Source: Deltaproteobacteria bacterium Ga0077550 (lineage in GTDB: Bacteria; Myxococcota_A; Polyangia; Nannocystales; Nannocystaceae). Taken from it: a DNA stretch of 45,128 nt. Numbering within the stretch: the stretch's first letter is position 1; each line of letters begins with the position of its first letter. The stretch covers positions 1 to 45,128 of the forward strand of contig LNFB01000108.1 in assembly GCA_001464385.1 (NCBI GenBank). The letters are read 5' to 3'. This document shows, piece by piece, positions 15,673 to 24,531 of this stretch. Position numbers and translations under genes: made by a program. The notes beneath the pieces were generated by a model, which had not been told where the DNA came from, did no database searches, and saw only the letters and a list, made by a program, of their open reading frames with translations.

Positions 15673-16023
15673 CTACACCTTCTGATCGGCGATCGCCTTC
15701 TCGAGCTCGTCGGCGCCGCCGACGAGGCGGCCATCGACGAACACCTGCGGGAAGGTCGGCCACCCGCTCCACAGCTTGATCGCGAGACGCTCGCGCCAGG
15801 CACCGAAGTAGCTGCCGAACTCGAGGTACTCGAAGGTCTTGCCCGCGGACTCGAGGGCCCGACGCGCGCGCTTGACGTGGGGATTCTGCGCCATACCGAC
15901 GACGACGACCTTGTTCGATGTTACGGCCGCGCGGATCTTTTCGATGGTGTCCGCGTGGAAGCGCTCCATCTTCTTCAGCGCGGGCTCGGTGACGGCGGAT
16001 TCGGGGAGGACTGGGCGTGACAA
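15673..16023 (-). CDS. Cysteine-free glutaredoxin-like protein
   Basis: 116 residues from TTG 16023. Residues about 24-116 follow the glutaredoxin fold of the monothiol (Grx4-like) type: KVVVVGM at strand 1, ARRALESAGKTFEYLEF, then W.TFPQVFVDG with the cis-proline, and GGADEL, the glutathione-binding Gly-Gly-Asp-like turn. At the place of the CGFS/CPYC active site it reads AQNPHV, and the whole protein contains no cysteine. It therefore cannot do thiol chemistry or ligate a [2Fe-2S] cluster through its own Cys. A binding, adaptor or oxidoreductase-unrelated role is inferred. TTG is chosen because TATGAA lies 8 nt upstream; an internal Met19 is the alternative. It is convergent with the response regulator gene, with 9 nt between stops. 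Confidence 0.75.
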   Translation of the reverse strand: MSRPVLPESAVTEPALKKMERFHADTIEKIRAAVTSNKVVVVGMAQNPHVKRARRALESAGKTFEYLEFGSYFGAWRERLAIKLWSGWPTFPQVFVDGRLVGGADELEKAIADQKV

Positions 16024-16031
16024 ACGACGGA

Positions 16032-16037
16032 TTCATA
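16032..16037 (-). promoter_or_regulatory. -10 element TATGAA of the glutaredoxin-like gene
   Basis: TATGAA on the minus strand, 8 nt before TTG 16023, in a locally AT-richer patch. It supports a leaderless TTG start. Confidence 0.4.
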
Positions 16038-16089
16038 GCAGCACGACCCCGTGGCGTCGACCGATCTCGTGCGGGAGATCGATCGGTGC

Positions 16090-16776
16090 TCAACGCTCGC
16101 GGTGCAGTCCGACGATGGTCGGGGGCACCGGCGCGGCGTCGGGCACCGGCACGGTGGGGGTGAACGTCACGTTGATCTGCGTGCGGCGGACCGATTGCAG
16201 GTACGACGCGATCTGACCGTGCAGGCTGTCGCGCTCGCGGGTGTTGAGCTCGCGCTGCACGACCCACGCGTCGAACAGCGCGCGGTCGGAGGTGGCGCGC
16301 ATCAGCCGGTCCATCTCGGCCTCGGCGTGCTCGAGCTTGGTCAGACGATCGTCGAGCTGCGCGACCTGCTGGGTGACGTCGCCGCTGTTGCTGTTCTCGC
16401 GGACGACGGTGCCGGGGATCCGCAGCAACGCGTGCCGGAAGCGGTCGGCCGCCTCGGGGTCGACGGACACGGTGACCGAGCCACTGTTCGCGTCGGCGTT
16501 GAGGCCGAGCACCTCGCCGCCCTGTTCGTGCGCGATGGTGCGGGTGGCATCGGCCGCGCGCGCCGGGTTGGGCACGCTGATCTCGAGGTTGTAGTAGGAC
16601 TGGATCACGCGCCCGGGTGGGATCGTGGGCGCGTGGGTCCGCGGCTGCAGGGCCGCGGTCGGCGAGGACGCCTCGGCGTCGGGGGTCCATGCGTCGGGCT
16701 CACCGTGGCCGACGCAGGCGGCGAGCAGGCACGGGCACAGGACGAGGAACGCACGGGGGAATCGGATCGCGGGCAT
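16090..16776 (-). CDS. DUF4349-like lipoprotein
   Basis: 228 residues. Signal peptide with lipobox CLLAAC (Cys21), a Pro/Ala/Ser linker to about residue 55, then YYNLEISVPNPARAADATRTIAHEQGGEVLG, a strand-helix pattern like the start of DUF4349 proteins. A coiled-coil segment of about 45 residues follows (about 140-190, VTQQVAQLDDRLTKLEHAEAEMDRL spread over the helix), then TQINVTFTP. DUF4349 proteins are lipid-anchored envelope proteins of unknown role; the coiled coil suggests oligomerisation. The ATG has a good Shine-Dalgarno sequence (GGAGG, 7 nt before it), unlike many genes around it. The next gene upstream (16850-17263) runs in the same direction. Confidence 0.7.
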   Translation of the reverse strand: MPAIRFPRAFLVLCPCLLAACVGHGEPDAWTPDAEASSPTAALQPRTHAPTIPPGRVIQSYYNLEISVPNPARAADATRTIAHEQGGEVLGLNADANSGSVTVSVDPEAADRFRHALLRIPGTVVRENSNSGDVTQQVAQLDDRLTKLEHAEAEMDRLMRATSDRALFDAWVVQRELNTRERDSLHGQIASYLQSVRRTQINVTFTPTVPVPDAAPVPPTIVGLHRER

Positions 16777-16849
16777 GGTGGGACCTCCGGGGTGGACGCG
16801 GAGCGGAGTCGAACGCGCCGCCGTGCGGACCCGGTCTGCCCCGTCGCGG

Positions 16850-17263
16850 TCAGTCGTGCTGGAGGTGGCGGCGCACGAGGTCGAGCAGCCACGACTCCGC
16901 GGGGACGAGCACGCCGTCGGCCCAGGCCCCGTGCTCGAGGTGGATCCACAGCTCGGCCAGCGCCGGCTTCGGCAGGGACGCGACCAGCGTCTCCACCGGG
17001 ACCTGCGCGTCCGCGACCGCGTCGGGATCGGCCGGTTGGCCGAGGAGCGCGGCCATCTCCGCGCCGATGCGGCGCTGCTCGTCGGACCCGAGGCCGTGCC
17101 GCGCCATCGTGGCGTCGAGCACCGCGCGCTCGTTGGGATGCAGCGCGCCGTCGATGACGCACAGCCGCATCAGCACGCGACAGGCCAGGGTCTTCTCCCG
17201 CCGATCGTCGAGGAGCGCCCCGCCGATCGCGTCGAACACCGCGTTGCGCAGGGGGGTGGTCAT
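16850..17263 (-). CDS. TerB-like helical protein
   Basis: 137 residues, all-helical, no signal peptide. Residues about 24-70 (CRVLMRLCVIDGALHPNERAVLDATM...LGS) match the TerB-like pattern of an acidic, helical tellurite-resistance/DnaJ-like domain with the 'DG.....E' metal-binding-like turn. The C-terminal part (about 95-137) is less typical. TerB-like proteins are cytoplasmic, and some bind calcium or act with membrane-stress proteins; the function here is unknown. The Shine-Dalgarno sequence is modest (GAGGTG). It is divergent from the membrane protein at 17310, only 46 nt between starts, with overlapping candidate -10 elements. A second TerB-like gene lies at 31218-31652. Confidence 0.6.
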   Translation of the reverse strand: MTTPLRNAVFDAIGGALLDDRREKTLACRVLMRLCVIDGALHPNERAVLDATMARHGLGSDEQRRIGAEMAALLGQPADPDAVADAQVPVETLVASLPKPALAELWIHLEHGAWADGVLVPAESWLLDLVRRHLQHD

Positions 17264-17289
17264 GCCGGGCCAGGCACCTCACAGATCCG

Positions 17290-17299
17290 GTGCTAGGCT
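17290..17299. promoter_or_regulatory. Overlapping divergent -10 elements
   Basis: On the plus strand TAGGCT (17294-17299) lies 10 nt before ATG 17310. On the minus strand TAGCAC (17295-17290) faces the TerB-like gene starting at 17263. The two hexamers share bases, so the promoters would exclude each other. Confidence 0.35.
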
Positions 17300-17309
17300 C
17301 GAGATTGCC

Positions 17310-17783
17310 ATGGACCGCGCGCGCACGTGCACCCCGTCGGATTCCGGAGCAGCGCGATGGATGCCCATGGCGGTGATGGCGGTGGTCGGGGTCGTCGCGG
17401 TCGAATCCGCCCTGCGCGCTGCCGGGGCCACATGGTGGGCGGCGAGGGGCGGTGAGGCCTCCGCGGCCTGGCTCCCCGTCGATGCCCTCGGCCCCGCGGC
17501 GCTGGCGGTCCTGCTGTTCGGCGCGAGCCAGGCCAGCGCACGTCCGACGGGCTGGCCCCTACGCACCCTGCTCGTCGTGTCCGTCGCGGTGATGCAGCCG
17601 ATCGGGTACGTGCTCGCATTCGGGTTCCGCGACGTCGGGCTCGCGCTCGCGTGGTGCTCCGTGCAGGCGGCGGTGCTCGCCGTGCTCGCGGTGCTCGAGC
17701 GCCGCCCGCGGCGCGTGCTCGCGACCGCGGTGGCGCTCGCATCGACGCTCGCGTTCGCGGCGTCGCTGCTCGCGGTGTCGTAG
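17310..17783 (+). CDS. Small membrane protein, function unknown
   Basis: 157 residues with four or five hydrophobic segments (about 19-38, 57-72, 84-104, 109-126 and 133-155) and a short hydrophilic N-terminus containing one Cys. Not a recognised family. TAGGCT lies 10 nt upstream of the ATG. The 3' end is 2 nt from the end of the convergent beta-propeller lipoprotein gene. Confidence 0.55.
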   Translation: MDRARTCTPSDSGAARWMPMAVMAVVGVVAVESALRAAGATWWAARGGEASAAWLPVDALGPAALAVLLFGASQASARPTGWPLRTLLVVSVAVMQPIGYVLAFGFRDVGLALAWCSVQAAVLAVLAVLERRPRRVLATAVALASTLAFAASLLAVS

Positions 17784-17785
17784 CC

Positions 17786-19159
17786 TCAGCCGCTCGGGAA
17801 GCCGCCGCCGGCGTACGTCAGCGCGTAGCCGGTCATGTCGCTGTACGTGTAGGCGCCGACCAGGCCGTTGTACGAGGTGACCACGCCGGTCTCCTTGTCG
17901 ATGCGGTGGGCGCCGCCCGAGTAGGCCACGGTCCACACGTAGCCGTAGTAGTCGATGCTGATGCCGTAGGAGCCCGGCACGTTGAACGACGTGACCGGCG
18001 TGAGCAGGTGGCGATCGACGCCGATGACCTGGTTGCTCGCGGCCATCCACAGCAGGCCGTCCTCGCCGGTCTCGGCCATGCACCCCGAGTAGCCGCCGCC
18101 GTTGCCGGTGGCCCACGTCTCGGTCTCGGGATCGAAGCGGCCGTACTCCGAGTTGCAGGCCCAGACGTAGCCCTCGGAATCGACGGTCATGCCGTAGCTG
18201 CCGACCGGCACCGGCCACGTCTGATAGGTGAGGTCGTCGACGTCGACGCGGACGAGCATGACGCCGCCGAGCTTGGTGCCCCAGAAGTTGCCCTCGCCGT
18301 CGACCGCACCGCCGTAGATGCCGTAGTAGTCGGCGGGGAACCCGGCGAGCGTGACCATGTCGATCACCGCGCCGTCCTCACCGTCGAGCAACAGCACGTC
18401 CGTGGTGGCGCCGTCGCTGCCCGAGGTCCAGAGGTTCGCGTTCTCGTAGCGGCAGGTGTTGATGTTGAACTCGCCCTGCGTCCACGCCACCGGGCGCTGG
18501 CTGGGGTAGGCGAAGGGCGAGTACCACGCGATGCACTCCTCTTCGCCCCACGGCAGGAAGTTCGCGTCGGTCGAGGTCTGGATGCCCGGCGTCCCGTTGC
18601 TCTCGTTGCAGCGATCCTCGAGCGCGTAGATCTTGGTCACGCCTCCGCTGCGGTTGGCGACCGCGACGTCGCCCTCGAGGTTGACGCTGGTGCGCGACGG
18701 GCTGCCGTTGGAATCGGGCCGCACGACGAAGCGGCCGACCTCGGTGACCGACTGCGTGTCGATCTTCGAGATCGTGCCCTGGGTGCTGTTCGCGGCCCAC
18801 AGGTAGGAGAAATCGGGATCGCCGTTGCCACCCTTGCCGCCGTTGTTCGTGCACGGGATCTCGGGGGCGTCGGGGAGGCCGCCGACGTCGAACTTCGCGC
18901 CCTCGGCCCCGTCTGCGTTGGTATCCGTCACGACGCCCGACGAGCCGCCGCTCGAGTCGGGCGAGGTGTCGGAGGCCGAGGCGCTCGCCGAGGCGGACGC
19001 GGACGCGGACGCGGCCGTCGTCTCGCTCGAGGCCGCGGGACCGGTGTCGGCGTTGCCGGTGCCGCTGGCGCTCACGACCTCGCCGCCGGAACCACCACCG
19101 CAGCCCGCAAACGCCCCGAGGCCGAGGGCCACGCACCCGATCCACTTGAAGTTCGTCAT
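17786..19159 (-). CDS. Beta-propeller (Vgb/NHL-like) lipoprotein
   Basis: 457 residues from ATG 19159 (ATG 19177 is an alternative). Lipobox FAGC (Cys20), then a low-complexity Ser/Ala/Thr/Asp linker to about residue 85, including a run of seven Ala-Ser pairs. The rest repeats blocks of about 40-45 residues such as GIYGGAVDGEGNFWGT, YGMTVDSEGYVWACN, GLLWMAASNQ, YGISIDYYGYVWTV, the 'G...D..G.vW' pattern of virginiamycin-lyase/NHL-type propellers. Likely displayed on the outer surface, binding a ligand; the catalytic residues of true Vgb lyases cannot be confirmed. It stands alone, convergent with the gene at 17310. Confidence 0.75.
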   Translation of the reverse strand: MTNFKWIGCVALGLGAFAGCGGGSGGEVVSASGTGNADTGPAASSETTAASASASASASASASDTSPDSSGGSSGVVTDTNADGAEGAKFDVGGLPDAPEIPCTNNGGKGGNGDPDFSYLWAANSTQGTISKIDTQSVTEVGRFVVRPDSNGSPSRTSVNLEGDVAVANRSGGVTKIYALEDRCNESNGTPGIQTSTDANFLPWGEEECIAWYSPFAYPSQRPVAWTQGEFNINTCRYENANLWTSGSDGATTDVLLLDGEDGAVIDMVTLAGFPADYYGIYGGAVDGEGNFWGTKLGGVMLVRVDVDDLTYQTWPVPVGSYGMTVDSEGYVWACNSEYGRFDPETETWATGNGGGYSGCMAETGEDGLLWMAASNQVIGVDRHLLTPVTSFNVPGSYGISIDYYGYVWTVAYSGGAHRIDKETGVVTSYNGLVGAYTYSDMTGYALTYAGGGFPSG

Positions 19160-19324
19160 CACGTTGGTCCGCTCCATCGTCGAGCGTCGCACGCCGGGAT
19201 GCACGACTCAAGGGATCGACGGAGCTCGAGGCGCGGGGACGCGCGCAGGACTTCGGGGCCGCGCGTCAGCTCACGCATGCGCGCACGCGTAGCGTCCTGG
19301 TCTGCCCGGTCCGTGGGTCGCGGT

Positions 19325-20092
19325 TCACTTGGGGACGACGAGCTCGCGGTGCCGGACCCACCACACGCCGCCGGCGAGGGCGAGCGCGGTGACGCCGATC
19401 AGGATTGGCAGGCTCACCCACCACGCCGGGGCGCGGAACATCGAGCTGAACAGCCCCGCGCCCGAGTCGAGCTCGAGCAGGCCGCGGAGGTGGGCGCGCA
19501 GCGTGAGGCGCGACAGGAACCCCGGCACGCCGCCGACGACCTGCTCCCAGGCGAGCACGCCGAGGCCGATGAGGGTGGGGTGACGGAGCACCAGCCCGAG
19601 CCCGGCGAACACCGAGGTGTAGGCGGCGGCGCCGAGGACCGCGACCGCGAGATCCCGCGCGACGTCGACGGGATCGTTCGCCGCGATCGCGACGCCGAGC
19701 AGGACCGGCGCGCAGACGACCGCGCAGGCGGCGAGGGTCCGGGCCACGAACACGCCACCGCGGTCGAAGGGCCGCACGAACGCGTACGTGAGCGTCTGGT
19801 CCTCGACCTCCTCGCGCAGGCCGCCGCTGCCGAACAGCATCGCGAGCAGCGGCATGATCAGCGTGACCTCGAAGTCGACGAGGTCGCGCGCCGAGCTCGA
19901 TCCGAACAGGCGCAGCGACACGACGATGATCACCGAGGCGAGGACCCACAGGGTGCTCGCCGGGCGTCGCAGCGTGCGCACGGCGTGGAACCGGGCCCAG
20001 AAGAGGACGAGGCCCACCTGCGCGGGCAGGGGCCGCGCGCTGGGTGGCGCGGGCAGGGGCCGCGCGCTGGGTGGTGCGGACGGGTGGGTCAT
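19325..20092 (-). CDS. ABC-2 type transporter permease
   Basis: 255 residues, last gene of a four-gene ABC operon. About six membrane segments follow an N-terminal Pro/Ala/Arg stretch; the DQTLTYAFVRPFDR loop and the C-terminal WWVRHREL resemble ABC-2 permeases. It starts in an ATGA overlap with the preceding ATPase gene, so the two surely work together as an exporter; the substrate is unknown. The N-terminus contains a perfect tandem duplication of 9 codons (PPSARPLPA twice, 20021-20074), which lengthens only a disordered leader. Confidence 0.85.
   Translation of the reverse strand: MTHPSAPPSARPLPAPPSARPLPAQVGLVLFWARFHAVRTLRRPASTLWVLASVIIVVSLRLFGSSSARDLVDFEVTLIMPLLAMLFGSGGLREEVEDQTLTYAFVRPFDRGGVFVARTLAACAVVCAPVLLGVAIAANDPVDVARDLAVAVLGAAAYTSVFAGLGLVLRHPTLIGLGVLAWEQVVGGVPGFLSRLTLRAHLRGLLELDSGAGLFSSMFRAPAWWVSLPILIGVTALALAGGVWWVRHRELVVPK
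20021..20074. repeat. Perfect 27-bp tandem duplication in the permease N-terminus
   Basis: The 27 bp at 20021-20047 are repeated exactly at 20048-20074, in frame, adding nine residues (PPSARPLPA) to the permease leader. Perfect identity implies a recent event or ongoing slippage. Confidence 0.85.
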
Positions 20093-21009
20093 GACACCAG
20101 GTATCCGTAGAGGCTCTCGAGATCCGCGTCGGGGGAGACCATCCGCGTGATCGACAGGCCCATCGACGCGGCGAGGCGCGGCAGCTCGGCGCAGGTGACG
20201 TCGAGGGCGACGGTGGTGAGCTCGACGGTGTGGAGATCGATCAGCGACACCGCGCGGATCTCCGCCGAGGCGAGCAGGCGCACCGCGAGGCCGCGGGCAT
20301 CGGCGATCTCCACGCGGATGCGATAGGGGCGATCCTCGAGCAGCGCCCGCAGCCTGCGGATGTTGCCCTGCGCGCGCAGTCGGCCGTAGCGGATCATCAC
20401 GACCTGCGGCGTCATCGCCTCGATCTCGTGCAGCACGTGGCTCGACACCACCACGGTGCGATCGCCGGTGCCGAGCGACACCACCAGATCGATGAGCCCG
20501 GCCCGGCCCACGGGATCGGTGCCGGTCAGGGGCTCGTCGAGGAGCACCACGAGCGGATCGTGGGCGATCGCCTGGGCGATCTTCACCCGCTGCCGCATGC
20601 CGCGGCTCATCTCGCGCAGGGGCTTGGTCGCGGCGCGCTCGAGGTCGACGCGGACCAGGGCTGCGCGCGCGCGATCGAGGGACTCGCGGGCGCCGAAGCC
20701 GTGCAGCCGCACGAGCGCCGCCATGAAGTCGACGGCGGGCATCTCCTCGTAGAACTTGTCGTGCTCCGGGCACAGGCCGATCGCCGTCATCGCCGCAGGG
20801 TCGGCGAAGGGATCGCGGCCCATCACGCGGACGTGCCCGGTGTCGGGCCGCAGCTGGCCGGTGACGAGCTTCATCAGCGTCGACTTGCCCGAGCCGTTGG
20901 GTCCGAGCAGACCGGTGACGCCGGGCTCGAAGTCGAGGTCGATCTCGTCGAGCGCACGCACGAGCCCGAAGAGCTTCGACACGCCGCGGACCTCGATCGG
21001 CGTGGTCAT
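20089..21009 (-). CDS. ABC transporter ATP-binding protein (pair 2)
   Basis: 306 residues. Walker A GPNGSGKST (about 38-46), Q-loop region CPEHDKF, signature MSRGMRQRVK, Walker B VVLLDEPLTG and H-loop VVSSH, all intact. A C-terminal extension of about 90 residues is typical of ATPases of ABC-2 exporters. It energises the permease at 19325-20092 (ATGA overlap at its end) and itself starts in an ATGA overlap with the permease gene upstream (21006-21923). Confidence 0.93.
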   Translation of the reverse strand: MTTPIEVRGVSKLFGLVRALDEIDLDFEPGVTGLLGPNGSGKSTLMKLVTGQLRPDTGHVRVMGRDPFADPAAMTAIGLCPEHDKFYEEMPAVDFMAALVRLHGFGARESLDRARAALVRVDLERAATKPLREMSRGMRQRVKIAQAIAHDPLVVLLDEPLTGTDPVGRAGLIDLVVSLGTGDRTVVVSSHVLHEIEAMTPQVVMIRYGRLRAQGNIRRLRALLEDRPYRIRVEIADARGLAVRLLASAEIRAVSLIDLHTVELTTVALDVTCAELPRLAASMGLSITRMVSPDADLESLYGYLVS

Positions 21010-21923
21010 CCGCGCACCGCCCGGCGGAGCTGGATCGTCAGGGCCGCGAGCCCGCCCGTCGCCATCACGGCGAGCGCGAGCCCGGAGAGCCACGCGCTGT
21101 CGTTGGTCGCGGCGCGCACGTCGAGCGTCGCGGCGAGGAGACCCGGCGCACCGCCGCGCAGCAGCGCGTCGGCGATGGTCTGCACGTCCCGCAGCGGCCC
21201 GAAGTAGCCGGCCCAGGCGTGCCCGGCGTGGGCCATCGCGTCGGCGAAGCCGCCGAGCGCCGCGAGGGCCAGCACGTAGGCGACGCCGACGGTGCGCCCG
21301 CGATCCCCGAGCGCGCTGGCGCCGAGGATCGTCGTCGCGAGCAGCACGGTGCAGATCGCCGCGCCGAGCAGCCCCGGGAGCAGCAGCTGCCACAGCTCGG
21401 TGGCGAGATCATCGGGCGCGATGCCCACCGCGAGCAGCCACAGGCCGAAGAACGGCACGAACACGGTGACCGTCGGCAACAGCAGCGCGACCAGCCCCTT
21501 GCCCAGGGCGTAGTCGAGGGTCGACAGCGGCCGCGAGAAGTACAGCTCGAAGGCCCGCGTGCGCCGGTCCTCGGCGATGAGCCCACCTGCGACGACGCCG
21601 AGGAGGATCGCGGTGGTGTGGAGCTGCACGCCGAGGAACGTCGACAGCGTGCCGTGGACCTGCCCGGTCACGTACTCGAGCATCGTGAACGCGAAGTCGT
21701 CGCCGAACGATCCGCGCTCGGACGCGCGGCCGATCAGCACCTGGCCGGCGAGCGTGAGCGCGTGGGCGAACACCACGAACCCGCAGACGGCCGCGGCGAG
21801 CTTGGCCGCGCGGCGTCGGAAGGCGAGCACCAGCGCGGTGCGGGCGATCGGCCACGGCGACCACCGGGTCGTGCGCGGCGTCGGCAGGCGCCGGTAGCCG
21901 ATGGCGGAGAGCTCGTCCTTCAT
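21006..21923 (-). CDS. ABC-2 type transporter permease (pair 1)
   Basis: 305 residues with about six hydrophobic segments (first near 38-58, others around 105-125, 145-165, 175-200, 205-225 and 270-295). The segment GGLIAEDRRTRAFELYFSRP followed by LDYALGK is characteristic of ABC-2 permeases (coupling helix region). Starts 10 nt after the end of the first ATPase gene and overlaps the second ATPase gene by ATGA, so all four genes are translated as one unit. Substrate unknown. Confidence 0.88.
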   Translation of the reverse strand: MKDELSAIGYRRLPTPRTTRWSPWPIARTALVLAFRRRAAKLAAAVCGFVVFAHALTLAGQVLIGRASERGSFGDDFAFTMLEYVTGQVHGTLSTFLGVQLHTTAILLGVVAGGLIAEDRRTRAFELYFSRPLSTLDYALGKGLVALLLPTVTVFVPFFGLWLLAVGIAPDDLATELWQLLLPGLLGAAICTVLLATTILGASALGDRGRTVGVAYVLALAALGGFADAMAHAGHAWAGYFGPLRDVQTIADALLRGGAPGLLAATLDVRAATNDSAWLSGLALAVMATGGLAALTIQLRRAVRG

Positions 21924-21933
21924 CGGGCGTCCT

Positions 21934-22878
<945 letters not shown>

Positions 22879-22886
22879 GGAGCAGA

Positions 22887-22892
22887 GGTCTA
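22887..22892 (-). promoter_or_regulatory. Candidate -10 (TAGACC) of the ABC operon
   Basis: TAGACC on the minus strand lies 8 nt before the proposed TTG start at 22878. A weaker match than most in the window. Confidence 0.3.
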
Positions 22893-22951
22893 GCAGATTC
22901 TCGCGCACTGGCGGGCGTGGCGGCGCCCGTGCGCGGGTGCGATCGCGCTGC

Positions 22952-22957
22952 TACGAT
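22952..22957 (+). promoter_or_regulatory. -10 element TACGAT of a leaderless lipoprotein gene
   Basis: TACGAT ends 6 nt before ATG 22964, so the predicted +1 is the start codon or its neighbour. Confidence 0.5.
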
Positions 22958-22963
22958 CGGGGA

Positions 22964-23860
22964 ATGTCCATGACATGGCTTCGGTTGGCGTTCGCTTCGT
23001 CGGTCTTGGTGCTCGGGTGTGGTCCCGTCGTCGACGGCGAGGACGGTGGCGGGGACGACGACTCCTCGGGGACCGATGGCACCGCGACCACGGCCAGCAC
23101 CACGGTGGGCACGACCGCGGGTCCCATCACGACGACCGCGACGACGACGACCGCGACCTCGTCGACGACGACGAGCCCGACCGAGCCGACGAGCGCGTCG
23201 ACGGTGACGGTCACCACCGATCCATCGGACACGACCGATCCGACCGGCGAGGGGCTGCCCGACGGCTCGGCGTGCGACGACGGGCTGCAGTGCGCCTCGG
23301 GGGCCTGCTACGTCATCCCCGTGCTCGGGGGCATCTGTGGCGAGTGCGAGTCCGATGCCGATTGCGAGGGCGGCGGCTGCTCGCTGCCCAACCCGCTCGC
23401 CACCCCACCGACGCCCTCGGCGTGCAACGCCGGCGCCTACGGGGCGGGCTGCGAGAGCGACGCCGCGTGTGCCGATGGCCTGCTGTGCGCCGCCGCGATC
23501 GACGTGCCGGGGATCCTGACGGTGTCGACGTGCAGCGAGTGCCGCGTGTCCGACGACTGCGCGATGGGCTGGTCGTGCGAGCCCGACCTCGCGATCGCGG
23601 CCCTCACCGGGGTGCTGCGCTGCGTCGCGCCGGGGACCCTCGCGAACGGCCAGACCTGTGATCTGGGCGGGGATCTGGGCGGAGGTGACGTGGCCTGCGG
23701 CTCGGGCCACTGCGAGGCCGCCGACGTGATGGGCGTGCTGCAGATCGGGGTGTGCAGCGCCTGCGGCAGCGATGCCGAGTGCGGCGACGCGATGGTCTGC
23801 AGCCCGCCGCAGGTCAGCCTCGATGGCGGCGTCGTCCCCGGCGCGTGCATCCCCGCGTGA
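22964..23860 (+). CDS. Cysteine-rich lipoprotein (paralogue of 41996-42958)
   Basis: 298 residues. Lipobox LVLGC (Cys19), a Thr/Ser/Asp/Gly linker to about residue 98, then about 200 residues with many cysteines in pairs: LPDGSACDDGLQCASGACY, GGICGECESDADCEGGGCS, GCESDAACADGLLC, then SECRVSDDCAMG.SCEPD and a C-terminal CSACGSDAECGD. The same order of blocks is found in the lipoprotein at 41996-42958, including the CxxxxPVLGG(I/V)CGECE core. Probably disulfide-bonded surface proteins; no enzyme motif is visible. The start is set by TACGAT 6 nt upstream; ATG 22970 is a nearby alternative. Confidence 0.75.
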   Translation: MSMTWLRLAFASSVLVLGCGPVVDGEDGGGDDDSSGTDGTATTASTTVGTTAGPITTTATTTTATSSTTTSPTEPTSASTVTVTTDPSDTTDPTGEGLPDGSACDDGLQCASGACYVIPVLGGICGECESDADCEGGGCSLPNPLATPPTPSACNAGAYGAGCESDAACADGLLCAAAIDVPGILTVSTCSECRVSDDCAMGWSCEPDLAIAALTGVLRCVAPGTLANGQTCDLGGDLGGGDVACGSGHCEAADVMGVLQIGVCSACGSDAECGDAMVCSPPQVSLDGGVVPGACIPA

Positions 23861-23874
23861 CGCCGCGCCCGTGG

Positions 23875-23880
23875 TACCGT
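23875..23880 (+). promoter_or_regulatory. -10 element TACCGT of a leaderless lipoprotein gene
   Basis: TACCGT ends 7 nt before GTG 23888. It gives this gene its own promoter although the upstream gene ends only 27 nt away. Confidence 0.45.
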
Positions 23881-23887
23881 CGGCCCC

Positions 23888-24526
23888 GTGAAGCGATCGC
23901 GCATCGTGTGGGTGCTGGCGTCGTGGCTCGCCACGACGTCGGCGTGCGACGACAAGGGCAGCGCGGGGCAATCGATCGCCAAGGCGCTCGAGGCCCCCAA
24001 GAAGGAGGAGCCCGACGCCAAGGCCAAGCCCAAGGCCAAGCCCGCCCCCGATCCCAATGCGTCGCCGTGGACGCTCGCGGCCGTGCGCGACGCGATGCCG
24101 GCGGGCACGAAGGTCGTCTACGACCGCAGCGGCACCGACGCCAAGGGCAAGAAGGTCAGCGGCAAGCTGACGTACGTGCTGTCCGACGCCGCGAAGGACG
24201 GGCCCACGACGTCGTACACGATCGATCCCGATCCCGGGACCAACAAGGCCTCCGCGATGCCGGCCACCGCCCCGTGGTCCGCGGCGAGCCCGTTCTTCGC
24301 GATGGAGAAGCCGACGATGACGATCGTCGGTCGCGAGTCGGTCACGGTCCCCGCGGGGACGTTCGAGGCCGCGAAGGCCGAGGTGAAGGACTTCTTCGGC
24401 AACGCCAAGACCGTGTGGATGATCGTCGAGCGGCCCGGGCTCTACGCGAAGGTCATCGACGGCGGCAACGCGGCCGACGAGGCCGACAAGACCGAGATCG
24501 TCTACGAGCTCGCGGCGCTGCCGTAG
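23888..24526 (+). CDS. Lipoprotein with Lys/Pro linker, function unknown
   Basis: 212 residues from GTG. Lipobox TTSAC (Cys20), a Lys/Ala/Pro-rich linker (residues about 36-57), then a domain of about 150 residues of alternating strands (VRDAMPAGTKVVYDRSGTDAKGKKVSGKLTY split over two strands; TSYTIDPDPGT; VTVPAGTFEAAKAEV). The last motif recalls periplasmic DUF-type domains measuring or binding lipids, but I do not recognise it firmly. The positively charged linker contrasts with the acidic or Thr-rich linkers of neighbouring lipoproteins. The GIY-YIG gene begins 5 nt after its stop and is probably co-transcribed. Confidence 0.65.
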   Translation: MKRSRIVWVLASWLATTSACDDKGSAGQSIAKALEAPKKEEPDAKAKPKAKPAPDPNASPWTLAAVRDAMPAGTKVVYDRSGTDAKGKKVSGKLTYVLSDAAKDGPTTSYTIDPDPGTNKASAMPATAPWSAASPFFAMEKPTMTIVGRESVTVPAGTFEAAKAEVKDFFGNAKTVWMIVERPGLYAKVIDGGNAADEADKTEIVYELAALP

Positions 24527-24531
24527 TCCCG

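Noticed and set aside
17651..20110. Long plus-strand frame of 819 codons opposite the beta-propeller lipoprotein and permease genes
   Set aside because: It has no domain or signal, is rich in Arg, Gly and Ala and lies antisense to two clear genes. Such shadow frames are typical of high-GC DNA.
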